This document shows, piece by piece, positions 34,737 to 43,114 of a stretch of DNA of 64,000 nt (position 1 is the first letter of the stretch; every line of letters starts with the position of its first letter). The stretch covers positions 62,001 through 126,000 of the forward strand of contig NZ_FORR01000010.1 in assembly GCF_900114055.1 (NCBI RefSeq), written 5' to 3'. The notes below the pieces were generated by a model. The model was given only the letters and a program-made list of their open reading frames with translations, had not been told where the DNA came from and searched no databases. The position numbers and the translations under genes are program-made. Origin of the DNA: Thermoflavimicrobium dichotomicum. Its GTDB lineage: Bacteria; Bacillota; Bacilli; Thermoactinomycetales; Thermoactinomycetaceae.

Positions 34737-36077
34737 ATGAATTTTTCAGTTGAACAAATCGATAAAGGATGGCGACGAAAAAGGGATAAGGCGTCGTTGT
34801 CAGAGGTTTATAAATCCGTAGCGATTCCGAAGACCGGTAGCAGGGTACGAAAATTTTTGGCCTTTGCAGGCCCAGGCTACTTGGTTGCCGTGGGTTATAT
34901 GGATCCAGGAAACTGGGCGACGGATATTGCTGGTGGAGCAAAATTTGGTTACCTTCTGTTGGCTGTCATTTTGCTTTCCAATCTGATGGCGATGTTGTTA
35001 CAGGCTTTGGCTGGGAAATTGGGGATTGTGACAGGACGAGATTTGGCCCAGGCATGTCGGGATCATTATAGTAAACCCGTGGCGATGGTGTTGTGGGTTT
35101 TATGTGAATTGGCGATAGCTGCTACTGATTTGGCGGAAGTGATCGGTGCGGCGATTGCCTTGAATTTATTATTTGGTATCCCGTTGATGTATGGAGTGAT
35201 CTTGACGGTTCTGGATGTTATGTTGATTTTAATCTTGCAAAGCAAGGGATTTCGTTATATTGAGGCCATTGTGATTTCTCTGGTTTCGATCATTGGACTT
35301 TGCTTTGCAATCGAACTGATGATGGCACGCCCCGAGCTGGGAGCGCTGATGAAAGGATTTGTTCCATCTGCACAAATTGTGATGAATCCAGAAGCTTTAT
35401 ATTTGGCGATGGGAATTTTGGGAGCAACCGTGATGCCTCACAATCTGTATCTTCATTCTTCCATTGTGCAAACACGGCAATTTAGCGAAACATCCTTGGG
35501 AAAGCGTGAAGCGATTCGTTATGCGACGATAGACTCAACCGTAGCATTATTCTTTGCCTTGTTTATAAACGCTTCGATTTTGATCTTATCTTCGGCGGTA
35601 TTTCATCAAGCGGGTATGCACGAAGTGGAAGATATTGGGCAAGCCTATCACTTGCTCTCGCCCTTACTGGGAACATCCATGGCAAGTATATTATTTGGAA
35701 TTGCTCTGCTCGCTTCCGGTCAGAATTCAACCTTAACCGGAACGATCGCAGGACAGATTGTGATGGAAGGATTTCTCGATATTCGCTTGAAGCCATGGTT
35801 AAGACGGCTAATCACCCGTTTGATTGCGGTCATTCCTGCCGTTATAGTAATCGCCATCTATGGGGAAAAAGCGACGATGGATCTGTTGGTATTGAGCCAG
35901 GTAATCCTGTCATTACAGCTCTCGTTTGCCGTTATTCCGTTAGTCAAATTTACCAGTGATAAAGAAAAAATGGGTGAGTTTGTGAATCCACCATGGCTGA
36001 AGGCTATCGCTTGGTTTGTAGCCATTGTTATCGCTTTATTGAATATTTATCTGCTGTATAAAACGGTTTTTATATAA
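34737..36077 (+). CDS. mntH: Nramp-family divalent metal transporter (manganese)
   Basis: 446-aa proton-coupled Mn(II)/Fe(II) importer. The metal-site motifs are present: DPGNWATD in helix 1 and [10 protein letters not shown] in helix 6. About 11 helices. AAAGGAGG precedes ATG 34737; the frame reaches 34671 without another site. A leader hairpin suggests metal-responsive attenuation. A terminator disrupted by an R1 element follows. Confidence 0.9.
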   Translation: MNFSVEQIDKGWRRKRDKASLSEVYKSVAIPKTGSRVRKFLAFAGPGYLVAVGYMDPGNWATDIAGGAKFGYLLLAVILLSNLMAMLLQALAGKLGIVTGRDLAQACRDHYSKPVAMVLWVLCELAIAATDLAEVIGAAIALNLLFGIPLMYGVILTVLDVMLILILQSKGFRYIEAIVISLVSIIGLCFAIELMMARPELGALMKGFVPSAQIVMNPEALYLAMGILGATVMPHNLYLHSSIVQTRQFSETSLGKREAIRYATIDSTVALFFALFINASILILSSAVFHQAGMHEVEDIGQAYHLLSPLLGTSMASILFGIALLASGQNSTLTGTIAGQIVMEGFLDIRLKPWLRRLITRLIAVIPAVIVIAIYGEKATMDLLVLSQVILSLQLSFAVIPLVKFTSDKEKMGEFVNPPWLKAIAWFVAIVIALLNIYLLYKTVFI

Positions 36078-36081
36078 ATAA

Positions 36082-36102
36082 GGCTGACCGTTTTTGTCAG
36101 CC
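36082..36102 (+). terminator. Left terminator-stem copy flanking R1b
   Basis: GGCTGAC...GTCAGCC hairpin with a T5 loop, no T run after it. It matches the stem at 36222-36242 and sits on the other side of R1b. Confidence 0.55.
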
Positions 36103-36107
36103 AGCTT

Positions 36108-36219
36108 GTTGATAAATTTTCCGTTATATGCCGGTTTTCCTTTTCCGTTTCACTCCCGTTGCTTAAAGACAAGCAATAAGTCGTTCAACTGGAAAAGGAA
36201 AACCGGGTTTGTCGACAAC
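36108..36219 (-). repeat. Palindromic MITE-like repeat R1, copy b
   Basis: Inverted relative to copy a. Ends GTTGATAAA...TTTGTCGACAAC. Arms CCGGTTTTCCTTTTCC and GGAAAAGGAAAACCGG are a perfect 16-bp pair. About 112 bp. Confidence 0.8.
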
Positions 36220-36222
36220 CTT

Positions 36223-36249
36223 GCTGACCATTTTTGTCAGCCTTTTTTA
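36223..36249. terminator. Terminator between mntH and the CDF gene
   Basis: GCTGACCATTTTTGTCAGC followed by CTTTTTT; serves mntH on the plus strand. Confidence 0.7.
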
Positions 36250-37191
36250 ATGTCGATGGAGTATTTGACAATCGACGTGTTGAAAGTCTTCTGTTTCGAT
36301 TTGAAGTGTCGTATGTTGAATTTTAAAATGCTCTTCGATCTTTTGAATCGATTCGCGTAAGATCCGCTGACTATCTTTGGCATCCTGAATTACCAAATGG
36401 CAACTTAATGAATCCAGGCCAGAGGTAATCGTCCAAATGTGCAAGTCGTGGATTTGAATGACACCTGGTATGTTGGTCAACACCTCTTCGACCTGCTTTT
36501 TATCGATCGTAAAGGGAGAGCCCTCCATTAAGATATGAGTAGCATGATTGACCACACTCCAGGCACTTTTTAAAATCAGGAGCGCAACAATGACACTGAT
36601 GATTGGATCTGCTATATACCACTGAAAAAAGTACATCAGTAATCCAGCGAAAATGGCTCCAACCGATCCCAAAGCATCCCCTAAAATATGCAGATAAGCA
36701 CTGCGTAGATTGATGTTTCCCTTCACATCCCCTTTTCTCATTAAGACCCATGCACTGAGTAAATTGGAGACCAGACCGATCGCGGCAATGATCATCATTG
36801 ATAAACTGGAAACATTTTGGGGTTGAAGCAGGCGTTCATAAGCTTCAACGATAATCCAACCTGCGATGAGGAATAACGTGATGCCATTAAACAGGGCAGC
36901 TAGAATTTCAAAGCGGTAGTAACCAAATGTTTTATTGGCAGATGCAGGTTTATTGGCAAACCAAAAAGCAACCAAGCTTAAAAGAAGAGAACTTGAATCG
37001 CTCAGCATGTGGCCGGAATCCGATAGAAGAGCCAAGCTGTTTGTAAAAATGCCACCAAAAAACTCTAACAACATGATGCCGAGGGTAATGGATAAAGCGA
37101 TCAACAAGCCTTTGCGATTGTTTTCCCGCTGAATATCATGGTGATGGACATGACCATGATGATGAGAATGATGATGGTGGTGATGGTGCAT
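36247..37191 (-). CDS. czcD: CDF zinc/cobalt efflux transporter (CzcD-like) with N-terminal poly-His
   Basis: 314-aa cation diffusion facilitator exporting Zn(II)/Co(II). The N-terminus begins MHHHHHHHSHHHGHVHHH, an unusually dense natural His tract that probably binds metal. Six helices; metal sites DSGHMLSDSS (HxxxD, helix 2) and HILGDALGS (HxxxD, helix 5); the C-terminal cytoplasmic metallochaperone-like domain is complete. It is the second gene of an operon with the CzrA-type repressor, 24 bases apart. Confidence 0.9.
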   Translation of the reverse strand: MHHHHHHHSHHHGHVHHHDIQRENNRKGLLIALSITLGIMLLEFFGGIFTNSLALLSDSGHMLSDSSSLLLSLVAFWFANKPASANKTFGYYRFEILAALFNGITLFLIAGWIIVEAYERLLQPQNVSSLSMMIIAAIGLVSNLLSAWVLMRKGDVKGNINLRSAYLHILGDALGSVGAIFAGLLMYFFQWYIADPIISVIVALLILKSAWSVVNHATHILMEGSPFTIDKKQVEEVLTNIPGVIQIHDLHIWTITSGLDSLSCHLVIQDAKDSQRILRESIQKIEEHFKIQHTTLQIETEDFQHVDCQILHRH

Positions 37192-37215
37192 GAATAAACC
37201 TCCCTGACTTTATTG

Positions 37216-37524
37216 CTAATCATGTTCGATGTGATCAATGGTCATTTTTAATAAGTCGATGACATGTTCATCATCACAAGAATAATAAATCGTTTTTCCC
37301 TGTCGTCTTGCTTTTACAAGGCGATAGCTTTTTAAAAAAGCAAGCTGATGTGACACCGCAGATTGGGAGACATCGAGCACTTCAGCGATATGATTGACAT
37401 TGCATTCCTCTTGAGATAACAAGTACAGAATTTTAATGCGGGTAGGATCTGAAAGTACCTTAAAGGTTCGAGAAACTTCCTCAACGATTTCTTCTGATAG
37501 AAAATGATGGTCATCTTTGCGCAA
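37216..37524 (-). CDS. czrA: ArsR/SmtB-family zinc-responsive repressor (CzrA-like)
   Basis: 102-aa winged-helix repressor. The helix-turn-helix is [23 protein letters not shown]. The alpha-5 metal site is exactly DxH-x10-HxxH (DEH ... HIEH), the CzrA zinc/cobalt signature. The start is TTG 37524 with GGAGGG upstream. It represses itself and the CDF gene through the operator at 37560-37579; metal releases it. It has no cysteine site, so As/Cd-type sensing is unlikely. Confidence 0.9.
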   Translation of the reverse strand: MRKDDHHFLSEEIVEEVSRTFKVLSDPTRIKILYLLSQEECNVNHIAEVLDVSQSAVSHQLAFLKSYRLVKARRQGKTIYYSCDDEHVIDLLKMTIDHIEHD

Positions 37525-37559
37525 AGAAAGTCCCTCCTTTTTATTTATCTTATTTTATC

Positions 37560-37579
37560 ATATGAGCAATTATTCATAT
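37560..37579. promoter_or_regulatory. CzrA-type operator
   Basis: ATATGAGCAATTATTCATAT, close to the ArsR/SmtB 12-2-12 consensus (ATATGAAC-type halves), about 35 bases before the czrA start. Confidence 0.7.
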
Positions 37580-37654
37580 TTAAGTCCATTATAAACCCTA
37601 TTTTCTGAAACAGACAATCATGTTAAGAGGCTGATTTTATGGTTACGCAAAAAT

Positions 37655-37702
37655 AGGGTTCTTATCTCTAGGCTATGGTGGAGCCGTTGAGCTTAGAACC
37701 CT
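37655..37702. repeat. Long imperfect hairpin
   Basis: AGGGTTCTTA...TTAGAACCCT with inner GGCT/AGCC pairing, 48 bases. It resembles the R2 GGTTCC arms in design but not in sequence. It lies between czrA and the small membrane protein gene. Confidence 0.45.
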
Positions 37703-37709
37703 GGAAAAA

Positions 37710-38027
37710 CTAAGAGTGGTTTTGGATCCAAAGCAGGTAGGAAATAAAAATGGCGATGAAAGAGAAAGAGGTATAAATGACTGTTCCCATAAAGAAAGGG
37801 TTTTGTGTGAGATCATTTTCATCTGCGAGTGGATCTTTGGGTTTCATTTTAAAAAAACGGGTGATGGATTCTCTTTTTGCATAGATAAGAAGCAGTCCTG
37901 TAAAAATGATGCCGACAAAGAAAGTTAGTTCAAGAAAACTGTAACCTGTTTTGTAGGAGAATAACCAAGTAATGAAAGCTTCTACCAGAATCGTCATGAG
38001 TGCAGTAAATATGAAACGCTTATTCAT
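37710..38027 (-). CDS. Small membrane protein, unknown function
   Basis: 105-aa hypothetical with three hydrophobic segments (about 5-22, 29-46, 82-100) and a cytoplasmic-looking charged loop FFKMKPKDPLADENDLTQ. ATG 38027 (MNKRF) has GGGGAG upstream. I do not recognise the family. It stands alone in a stretch of minus-strand genes. Confidence 0.65.
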   Translation of the reverse strand: MNKRFIFTALMTILVEAFITWLFSYKTGYSFLELTFFVGIIFTGLLLIYAKRESITRFFKMKPKDPLADENDLTQNPFFMGTVIYTSFSFIAIFISYLLWIQNHS

Positions 38028-38104
38028 CTTCAAACTCCCCAACTGTCTGTTTTGTTCATTATATAGTTAATACTATCAAAAAAAGAGGGAGATCAGATAC
38101 ATTT

Positions 38105-38170
38105 TGAGGCTCCTTTTCCCGTTAGTGATTTTTGAAAGCAAAACCAAAGGGAAACGGAAAAGGAACCTCA
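38105..38170. repeat. Palindromic repeat R2, copy b
   Basis: TGAGGCTCCTTTTCC (38105-) pairs with GGAAAAGGAACCTCA (to 38170). About 66 bp, non-coding. Confidence 0.65.
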
Positions 38171-38207
38171 TGTCAGGAGATTAAGGTAAATCAGAAAGAC
38201 GTTCGTT

Positions 38208-38528
38208 TCAATACAGTTCGATATCTATGATCTTCGCTAAACTGATTTGTTTTTTAATGGAGCCATTGATGAGTTGAATCCATCTTTCATGGGGATCAAT
38301 CTGACCCACATATCCTGCAAATTGATGGGAACCAAAGGGAGTATTGAAAAGAATCAATAAAGGCCGTTCTTGTTCATAAGCTGTTTGAATTTTAATGCTG
38401 AACTGTAGCAGTTGTTCCTTGTCTAGATGAGGCCGGACATAGGGAATCGGCGTTTGTTGTTTTTGCGTTAACCATTCCCTTGTTTCAGGTGGGATGATGC
38501 CATTTTGTTGTTGCAGTGGTTTCATCAT
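38208..38528 (-). CDS. YolD-like family protein
   Basis: 106-aa protein of the YolD-like family: N-terminal MMKPLQQQNGIIPPETREWL, then a small beta-barrel (FAGYVGQIDPHERWIQL). Members usually sit beside Y-family DNA polymerases (YqjH/UvrX); none is present here. The family is proposed to be UvrX/polymerase associated, so an SOS link is possible but unshown. Start uncertain by one codon. Confidence 0.75.
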   Translation of the reverse strand: MMKPLQQQNGIIPPETREWLTQKQQTPIPYVRPHLDKEQLLQFSIKIQTAYEQERPLLILFNTPFGSHQFAGYVGQIDPHERWIQLINGSIKKQISLAKIIDIELY

Positions 38529-38712
38529 TTTTCATCCACCCTTTCATAGGAACGTATTTTCTTATATCATATACAAACATTTGTTCTTGTCAAGGGGAAA
38601 AGGGATATTTCTTTAAGGATGTGGCAACACCAGATGGGGAGCCAGAAAAGAGAGACAGACCAAATCAAAATATGATAAAATTTTTGCAGAAAAGTCTACA
38701 GCTGAAAGGAAG

Positions 38713-39123
38713 TTGAATAGAGTGGAAGCATCGATTCAGATTGAGGTCCGTTCTACAGAGATCGATGTACTGGGGCATGTCAATAATGCGAAATACTTGG
38801 AATATCTTGAGTGGGGACGGGAAGACTGGTATAACAAAATCGGGTTGCCTTATCATTTGTTTGAGGAAATGGGAATTGGTACGGTTACTGTAAATATTAA
38901 TATTAATTATCGAAAAGAAGCGAAGTTGGGCCAGAAATTGACGATTACGACGAAGCCGTTACGCCGCGGAAGAAGCAGTTTTGTATTAAAGCAGGAAATA
39001 CATAACGAAGCGAACGAACTTGTAGCCGACGCAGAAGTGGTTAGCTGCACCATGTCTTTAAAAGAAAGAAAGTCGGTCCCCCTCCCAGAAGCATTGGCCA
39101 AACATTTTCCAGCATCTAAGTAA
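38713..39123 (+). CDS. Acyl-CoA thioesterase, 4HBT hot-dog fold
   Basis: About 133-136 aa single hot-dog thioesterase. The conserved catalytic segment is EIDVLGHVNNAKYLEYLEWGR near residue 16, with the Asp of the 4-hydroxybenzoyl-CoA thioesterase type. It probably hydrolyses short- or medium-chain acyl-CoA; the substrate is unknown. Start TTG 38713 abuts AAAGGAAG; GTG 38722 gives better spacing and may be the real start. The gene lies alone before a terminator. Confidence 0.85.
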   Translation: MNRVEASIQIEVRSTEIDVLGHVNNAKYLEYLEWGREDWYNKIGLPYHLFEEMGIGTVTVNININYRKEAKLGQKLTITTKPLRRGRSSFVLKQEIHNEANELVADAEVVSCTMSLKERKSVPLPEALAKHFPASK

Positions 39124-39134
39124 ATAAACAAAAA

Positions 39135-39173
39135 AACGACGTGATGGACTGTTTGGCACGTCGTTTCTTTTTC
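39135..39173. terminator. Bidirectional terminator
   Basis: AACGACGTG / CACGTCGTT with an A run before and TCTTTTT after, between convergent genes. Confidence 0.8.
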
Positions 39174-39177
39174 GGAA

Positions 39178-39420
39178 TTATTTATTTGCTTTGCGCAGTT
39201 CACCCAGCTCTTCCAAAATCCCTTCGATTTCCATCATGGTCAGACGACCTTGCTTTTTTTGAATGAGCTGGTAAATCTCCAGTAAGCTGTCATAATCACT
39301 TAAACGGAAATCTTCAGGATTAATCAGAGCAGCATTGACGATTTTCAAACTTGTCTTGATTTCATTCACGATGTAATTCAAATTGGCCTGGGTAGCTGTA
39401 TCCAAGTTCACTCCATCCAT
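39178..39420 (-). CDS. DUF1128 family protein
   Basis: 80-aa helical protein of DUF1128 (YfkK-like): LNYIVNEIKTSLKIVNAALI and the C-terminal KKQGRLTMMEIEGILEELGELR helix match. Function unknown. The ATG at 39420 directly follows GAGAGG; GTG 39411 is a plausible alternative start with better spacing. Confidence 0.8.
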   Translation of the reverse strand: MDGVNLDTATQANLNYIVNEIKTSLKIVNAALINPEDFRLSDYDSLLEIYQLIQKKQGRLTMMEIEGILEELGELRKANK

Positions 39421-39495
39421 CCTCTCTAAAATCAGGCATTTTATCTTTATTGTATCGAAATAACCAGGAAAAACCTAGAGAAAGGAATTTGAAAG

Positions 39496-39888
39496 TTGGA
39501 AACCATGTATTCAGAGTTATATGTTGATTTTTTATATTACTTCAATAAGAAACAGGATTATTACGAATGCCACGAAGTCTTGGAAGAGCTCTGGTTGGAA
39601 GAGGGGCGGGAGATTTTTTATCAGGGATTGTTACAGATTGCGGTAGGCTTGTATCATTTTCAGAATGATAATCTGGGCGGAGCGAAAAAGATGTTTCAAT
39701 CCGCTTTATCCAAGTTGATGGAATATCCAGCGGAATGGATGGGGATTGATGTGAAGAGTTTGCGACAAGATGCCCAAGACTATCTTTCCAGGTTACAGGC
39801 ATTTGAGAATCAACCGTTTTCTTTTGTTCCACTTTACATCAAGATTGTAGATCCGCTTTTGAAAAAATGGGTGGAACAAAAGTCGTGA
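39496..39888 (+). CDS. DUF309 family protein
   Basis: 130-aa all-helical protein of DUF309 (YpuF-like). The signature YYECHEVLEELWLEEG near residue 21 and YQGLLQIAVGLYHFQNDNLGGA near 41 are clear. TTG 39496 follows AAAGGA by nine bases. Function unknown. Divergent from the DUF1128 gene. Confidence 0.85.
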   Translation: METMYSELYVDFLYYFNKKQDYYECHEVLEELWLEEGREIFYQGLLQIAVGLYHFQNDNLGGAKKMFQSALSKLMEYPAEWMGIDVKSLRQDAQDYLSRLQAFENQPFSFVPLYIKIVDPLLKKWVEQKS

Positions 39889-39928
39889 GAGGAATCGCTA
39901 GAAAAGGTTCATCATGACTATGTTTTTA

Positions 39929-40282
39929 TTAATCGATCGTTTCCAGCGTGCAACCTGGAATAAAAGGGGGGTTCGGATGGTAAACCATAAACTTTCCATT
40001 TTCACGGTTAATGTCGATGACCAGTCCGTCGATCCAGGTAGCTTCTCGGGGTAACCAGGCAAAAATGATTCCTTGTTCGACTCTTGTGTGAAACTCGGGG
40101 CGAATTTCTGTCATTTGCAGACCAAAAGAAGAACGTCTACATCCAGTAGTGAGGAGAATAACCCGAATGACGAGAGGGTGTTTGGCATTCTCTTGCATCA
40201 AGAGGAGTTTTAATTTTGCTGCAGCCAGTGGAGAAAGTCGGATTTTCGAGCGGAAAGGATAGGCCGTCTGCTGAGTGTTCAT
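39929..40282 (-). CDS. HesB/YqkB-like iron-sulfur biosynthesis domain protein (paralogue A)
   Basis: 117-aa protein of the HesB-like fold: KIRLSPLAAAKLKLLLMQENAKHPLVIRV at the start. Only one internal Cys (TTGCRR) and a C-terminal PGC remain, instead of the CGC cluster of true A-type carriers, so a role as an iron-sulfur carrier is not assured. Paralogue B lies 1.1 kb away on the same strand; R1c, R3c and a YdcF gene lie between them. Confidence 0.78.
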   Translation of the reverse strand: MNTQQTAYPFRSKIRLSPLAAAKLKLLLMQENAKHPLVIRVILLTTGCRRSSFGLQMTEIRPEFHTRVEQGIIFAWLPREATWIDGLVIDINRENGKFMVYHPNPPFIPGCTLETID

Positions 40283-40414
40283 AAAAGGTTATACTCCTTC
40301 CTCTCGTTTTGTTATGATATATTTTACTATTCAGAAATATATTACCCTTTATTTATTAACATATTCCTTCTTTCCATTAGATAAAACGAGTGGCTGCCAA
40401 CTTGGAAGTTATTT

Positions 40415-40523
40415 GTTGACGAATTTTTTGTTATATGCCGGTTTTCCTTTTCCGTTTCACTCCCGCTCAATAAAAGCGAGCAAAAGTCGCTCAACTGAAA
40501 AAGGAAAACCGGGGTTTGTCAAT
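40415..40523 (-). repeat. Palindromic MITE-like repeat R1, copy c
   Basis: Same orientation as copy b. Ends GTTGACGAA...TTTGTCAAT. Arms CCGGTTTTCCTTTTCC / GAAAAAGGAAAACCGG. A linker AGCCCCTCA...TGAGGGATG then joins it to R3c. Left flank ATAAAACGAGTGG (40381) is echoed by ATAAAACGAGGGG just before R3c. Confidence 0.8.
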
Positions 40524-40586
40524 AGCCCCTCATGTCGCCGAGCAACACCATCTGAGGGATGAAAAAGGCTGTTTTCCATAAAACGA

Positions 40587-40689
40587 GGGGTGGATACCTT
40601 ACGGAGTGACTGTGATGGTACTGAAGTCGTCACGGAGGAAGGAATCCATCCCGAAGCTCAGGAGAAACGTATCCATTTTTTCCGGATAG
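40587..40689 (+). repeat. Structured repeat R3, copy c
   Basis: Outer stem GGGGTGGATACCTT / AAGGAATCCATCCC, inner GTGAC/GTCAC arm, and the core TGTGATGGTACTGAAGTC. It is followed by GAGAAACG and a TATCC/GGATA hairpin. Base changes from copy b keep the outer stem paired. A 67-codon frame here is repeat-derived and not a gene. Confidence 0.75.
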
Positions 40690-40718
40690 ACATCCATGTA
40701 GATTTTTTTGTGATGGAT

Positions 40719-41315
40719 CTAACCGAAGATATGCAATTTGATCATGGCAAAACATTCACGGAATTTATGGTAAGGAAGCCACAGTACTTGTGAATGCACA
40801 GGAGCAGGTGATGCAGTAATATGGGCTTGCTTGGCATAAATTAGAGCACGGTGCATGTGGTAGTCATGCGTTACGAGATATATCTGTTTCAAGTGGTGTT
40901 GATCCAGTATTTTTCGAGTGTTTAACAGGTTTTCCTGAGTATTGGTGGATTGATCTTCAAGGATCAAATCTTCTTCAGGAATCTGCCGTTTCAGAAGGTA
41001 TTCTTTCATTACTTGTGCTTCCGATTTCTTCTTCAAAGTCCCTTTTCCACCAGAGAGAATAAGGTATGAAACCAGACCTTTTTCGTATAGTTCTGCTCCT
41101 TTATCAAGTCGTTCTCTCAAAGCAGGACTCGGTTGATCTTTCCAGACAGCTGCTCCAAGAATAATGGCAGCCTCCCGTTTCTTTCCATCGGCTTCTAACT
41201 GATCGTATTTGGATACATCGCGCCAAAACAGAAGGACGACAATGAGCATGATAATCAGAAAGAAAGTGAGAACACCCAAGCTCCATTTATAGATAGGGTC
41301 AAGTTGATGAAACAA
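40719..41315 (-). CDS. YdcF/SanA-family membrane protein (DUF218)
   Basis: 198 aa. One N-terminal helix (about 12-32) anchors a cytoplasm- or outside-facing DUF218 domain with AAIILGAAVWKDQPSPALRERLDKG and LVTHDYHMHRALIYA. The family is linked to envelope and peptidoglycan processes, without a defined reaction. The start is TTG 41315 with AGGAGGG six bases upstream. Its 3' end adjoins the R3c repeat. Confidence 0.82.
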   Translation of the reverse strand: MFHQLDPIYKWSLGVLTFFLIIMLIVVLLFWRDVSKYDQLEADGKKREAAIILGAAVWKDQPSPALRERLDKGAELYEKGLVSYLILSGGKGTLKKKSEAQVMKEYLLKRQIPEEDLILEDQSTNTQENLLNTRKILDQHHLKQIYLVTHDYHMHRALIYAKQAHITASPAPVHSQVLWLPYHKFRECFAMIKLHIFG

Positions 41316-41370
41316 GTGAGTCCCTCCTGGTTAAAAGTAATTGAGTTGGTAAGTGGCGGAGAAAGGAAAA

Positions 41371-41688
41371 TTATTTCATATCCAATTGGCAATCGGACAT
41401 AAATGGAGGATTGGGATGGTAAATGGAAAACTTGCCATTTTCCCGGTTGAGATCAATGACCAATCCATCCATCCAGGCTGCTTCTTGTGGTAACCAGGCA
41501 AATACTATATCTTCAACAGCCTGCGTTTCAAATTCAGGGCGAACTTCAGTCAGTTCGATCGCAAAAGAAGGAGTACTACAGCCTGATGTAAGTGGGATAA
41601 CACGAACGGCAAGAGGATGTTCTGTGTTCTCCTCCATCAGGATTAATTTTAATTTTGCTGCAGCTAAAGGAGATAGTTGGATATTCAT
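41371..41688 (-). CDS. HesB/YqkB-like iron-sulfur biosynthesis domain protein (paralogue B)
   Basis: 105-aa relative of the 39929 protein; shared LSPLAAAKLKL, FAWLP(R/Q)EA, DGLVIDINREN-type and YHPNPPF segments. Cys only at TSGCST and SDCQ. Upstream ribosome site is weak. Likely a recent duplication, with the YdcF gene lying between the copies. Confidence 0.78.
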   Translation of the reverse strand: MNIQLSPLAAAKLKLILMEENTEHPLAVRVIPLTSGCSTPSFAIELTEVRPEFETQAVEDIVFAWLPQEAAWMDGLVIDLNRENGKFSIYHPNPPFMSDCQLDMK

Positions 41689-41897
41689 GATTAGTCAGCT
41701 CCATGTATTGATGTTGGGGTAACATTCCCATTGTAATCGAATGTCAGCAATAGAAAGGCTCATGAAGATTGTACAAAAGAAAATATAACAAAAAAGGACA
41801 TCAAGGGAAATATTGCTTTCTGTTTTAAATATATTACTACAACATCTGCATTGCATGATATGATAACAATGAAACTACATAGAAAGGAGCAACTTTT

Positions 41898-42413
41898 ATG
41901 TTGCCAGAGCGCCAAGGAGTTGTAACGTTTAAAGGAAATCCAGTTACTTTGGCAGGACCTGAAATTAAGGTGGGGGATCAGGCACCTGATTTTTCAGTGT
42001 TGGCAAATGATCTGTCTCCCGTTACGTTGGAAGATAGCAAAGGTTTTGTGCGAATCATCAGTGTAGTCCCTTCTCTGGATACAGGGGTATGTGATGTGCA
42101 AACTCGCAAATTTAATGAAGAAGCAGCAAAATTGGAAGGCGTCAAAGTGTTAACCATCAGTGTTGACTTGCCTTTTGCACAGAAGCGCTGGTGTGGTGCA
42201 GTCGGAGTAGAAAATGTCCAAACTCTTTCTGATCATCGTGATCTTTCTTTCGGTACAGCTTATGGTGTATTAATGAAAGAGTTGCGTTTACTTGCACGTG
42301 CTGTGTTCGTCGTAGATCGGAATGGGCAAGTTGTTCATGCAGAATATGTACCAGAAGTGGCTGAGCATCCAAACTATGAAGCGGCCATTGAAGCAGCTCG
42401 AAAAGCCTTATAG
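41898..42413 (+). CDS. tpx: Thiol peroxidase (Tpx, atypical 2-Cys)
   Basis: 171-aa peroxiredoxin of the Tpx class. Peroxidatic Cys in [15 protein letters not shown] near residue 58; resolving Cys in KRWCGAVG near 95. Reduces organic hydroperoxides with thioredoxin. AAAGGAGC precedes ATG 41898. No T-run terminator follows at once; an IS605-like remnant begins about 16 bases after the stop. Confidence 0.92.
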   Translation: MLPERQGVVTFKGNPVTLAGPEIKVGDQAPDFSVLANDLSPVTLEDSKGFVRIISVVPSLDTGVCDVQTRKFNEEAAKLEGVKVLTISVDLPFAQKRWCGAVGVENVQTLSDHRDLSFGTAYGVLMKELRLLARAVFVVDRNGQVVHAEYVPEVAEHPNYEAAIEAARKAL

Positions 42414-42423
42414 AATGCGAGTG

Positions 42424-42622
42424 AGAAAACCCTATAGCTTCAGCTATGGGGATGAGAGAGAGCGCCTCTTTCGCCAGGCTGAAAAGCGAAAACCAAGCAA
42501 TAGGCCTAGTTTGAAAAAACAACTTTTCACGCTGGACTGGCGGGTTGAGCTTGGTCAATATCCTGTCAGCAGATAGGAGTTCCCAAGAATCCCCTTCGTT
42601 TACGCATGGGGAGTGGTCAATA
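42424..42622 (+). mobile_element. IS200/IS605-like remnant (no transposase or TnpB gene)
   Basis: The left end has hairpin CCCTATAGC/GCTATGGGG (42430-42451). The right end (42581-42620) has TCCCAAGAATCCCC, hairpin CCCC/GGGG, and GGGGAGTGGTCAA, which resembles IS605-family right ends and the 3' end of TnpB-associated guide RNAs. About 200 bp, no TnpA/TnpB frame. It looks like a non-autonomous derivative. Confidence 0.45.
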
Positions 42623-42659
42623 GAAAAAAGCCCGGTAATATGTACCTGGATTAGAGGAT

Positions 42660-42742
42660 GTTAACAAACATAGGGGTTCCTTTTTCCGTTCAATGATTTT
42701 TGCCTGTATTGTTGGAGTGGTATGAAACGGAAAAGGAACCCT
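42660..42742. repeat. Palindromic repeat R2, copy c
   Basis: Starts GTTAACAAA, arms AGGGGTTCCTTTTTCC and GGAAAAGGAACCCT. About 83 bp. Confidence 0.65.
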
Positions 42743-43114
42743 GAAACAGTTTTTAGAAGTTATTTCAAAAGTCTCTGGAGTTACAAATCGATTCAACACC
42801 GTTGCGTATGAATATAAGTTTTGAAATAACCTGTGTTACCCATTTTGGCCAACCAGGTAATCCTATTTTTTATGAACAAATCGTGACAATAAATAACAGA
42901 AACCAAATGATTTTATATGAAACTACCTATTCTTTATATTTTGGTTTTTGTATTCGATGTGTTTGTAAAATTTATTTATGTCAAACATAAATAGATTTAT
43001 TATATTAAATATTAAAAAAATATTCAATTTACGTACTTGTCATATATTAACTCATCCTCTATAATTCAAAACAGAAAAGCCAATTACACATTTTATGATG
43101 GAGAGAGGTTAGTT
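42743..43114. other. AT-rich gap before the lipoprotein gene
   Basis: Very AT-rich from about 42880 to 43040, no supported gene. A 62-codon frame at 42802 has no ribosome site or known features. Confidence 0.35.

Noticed and set aside
40590-40793. 67-codon frame in R3c
   Set aside because: Its peptide recurs at 8.98 kb only because the R3 repeat recurs; it has no good ribosome site and overlaps the YdcF gene end.
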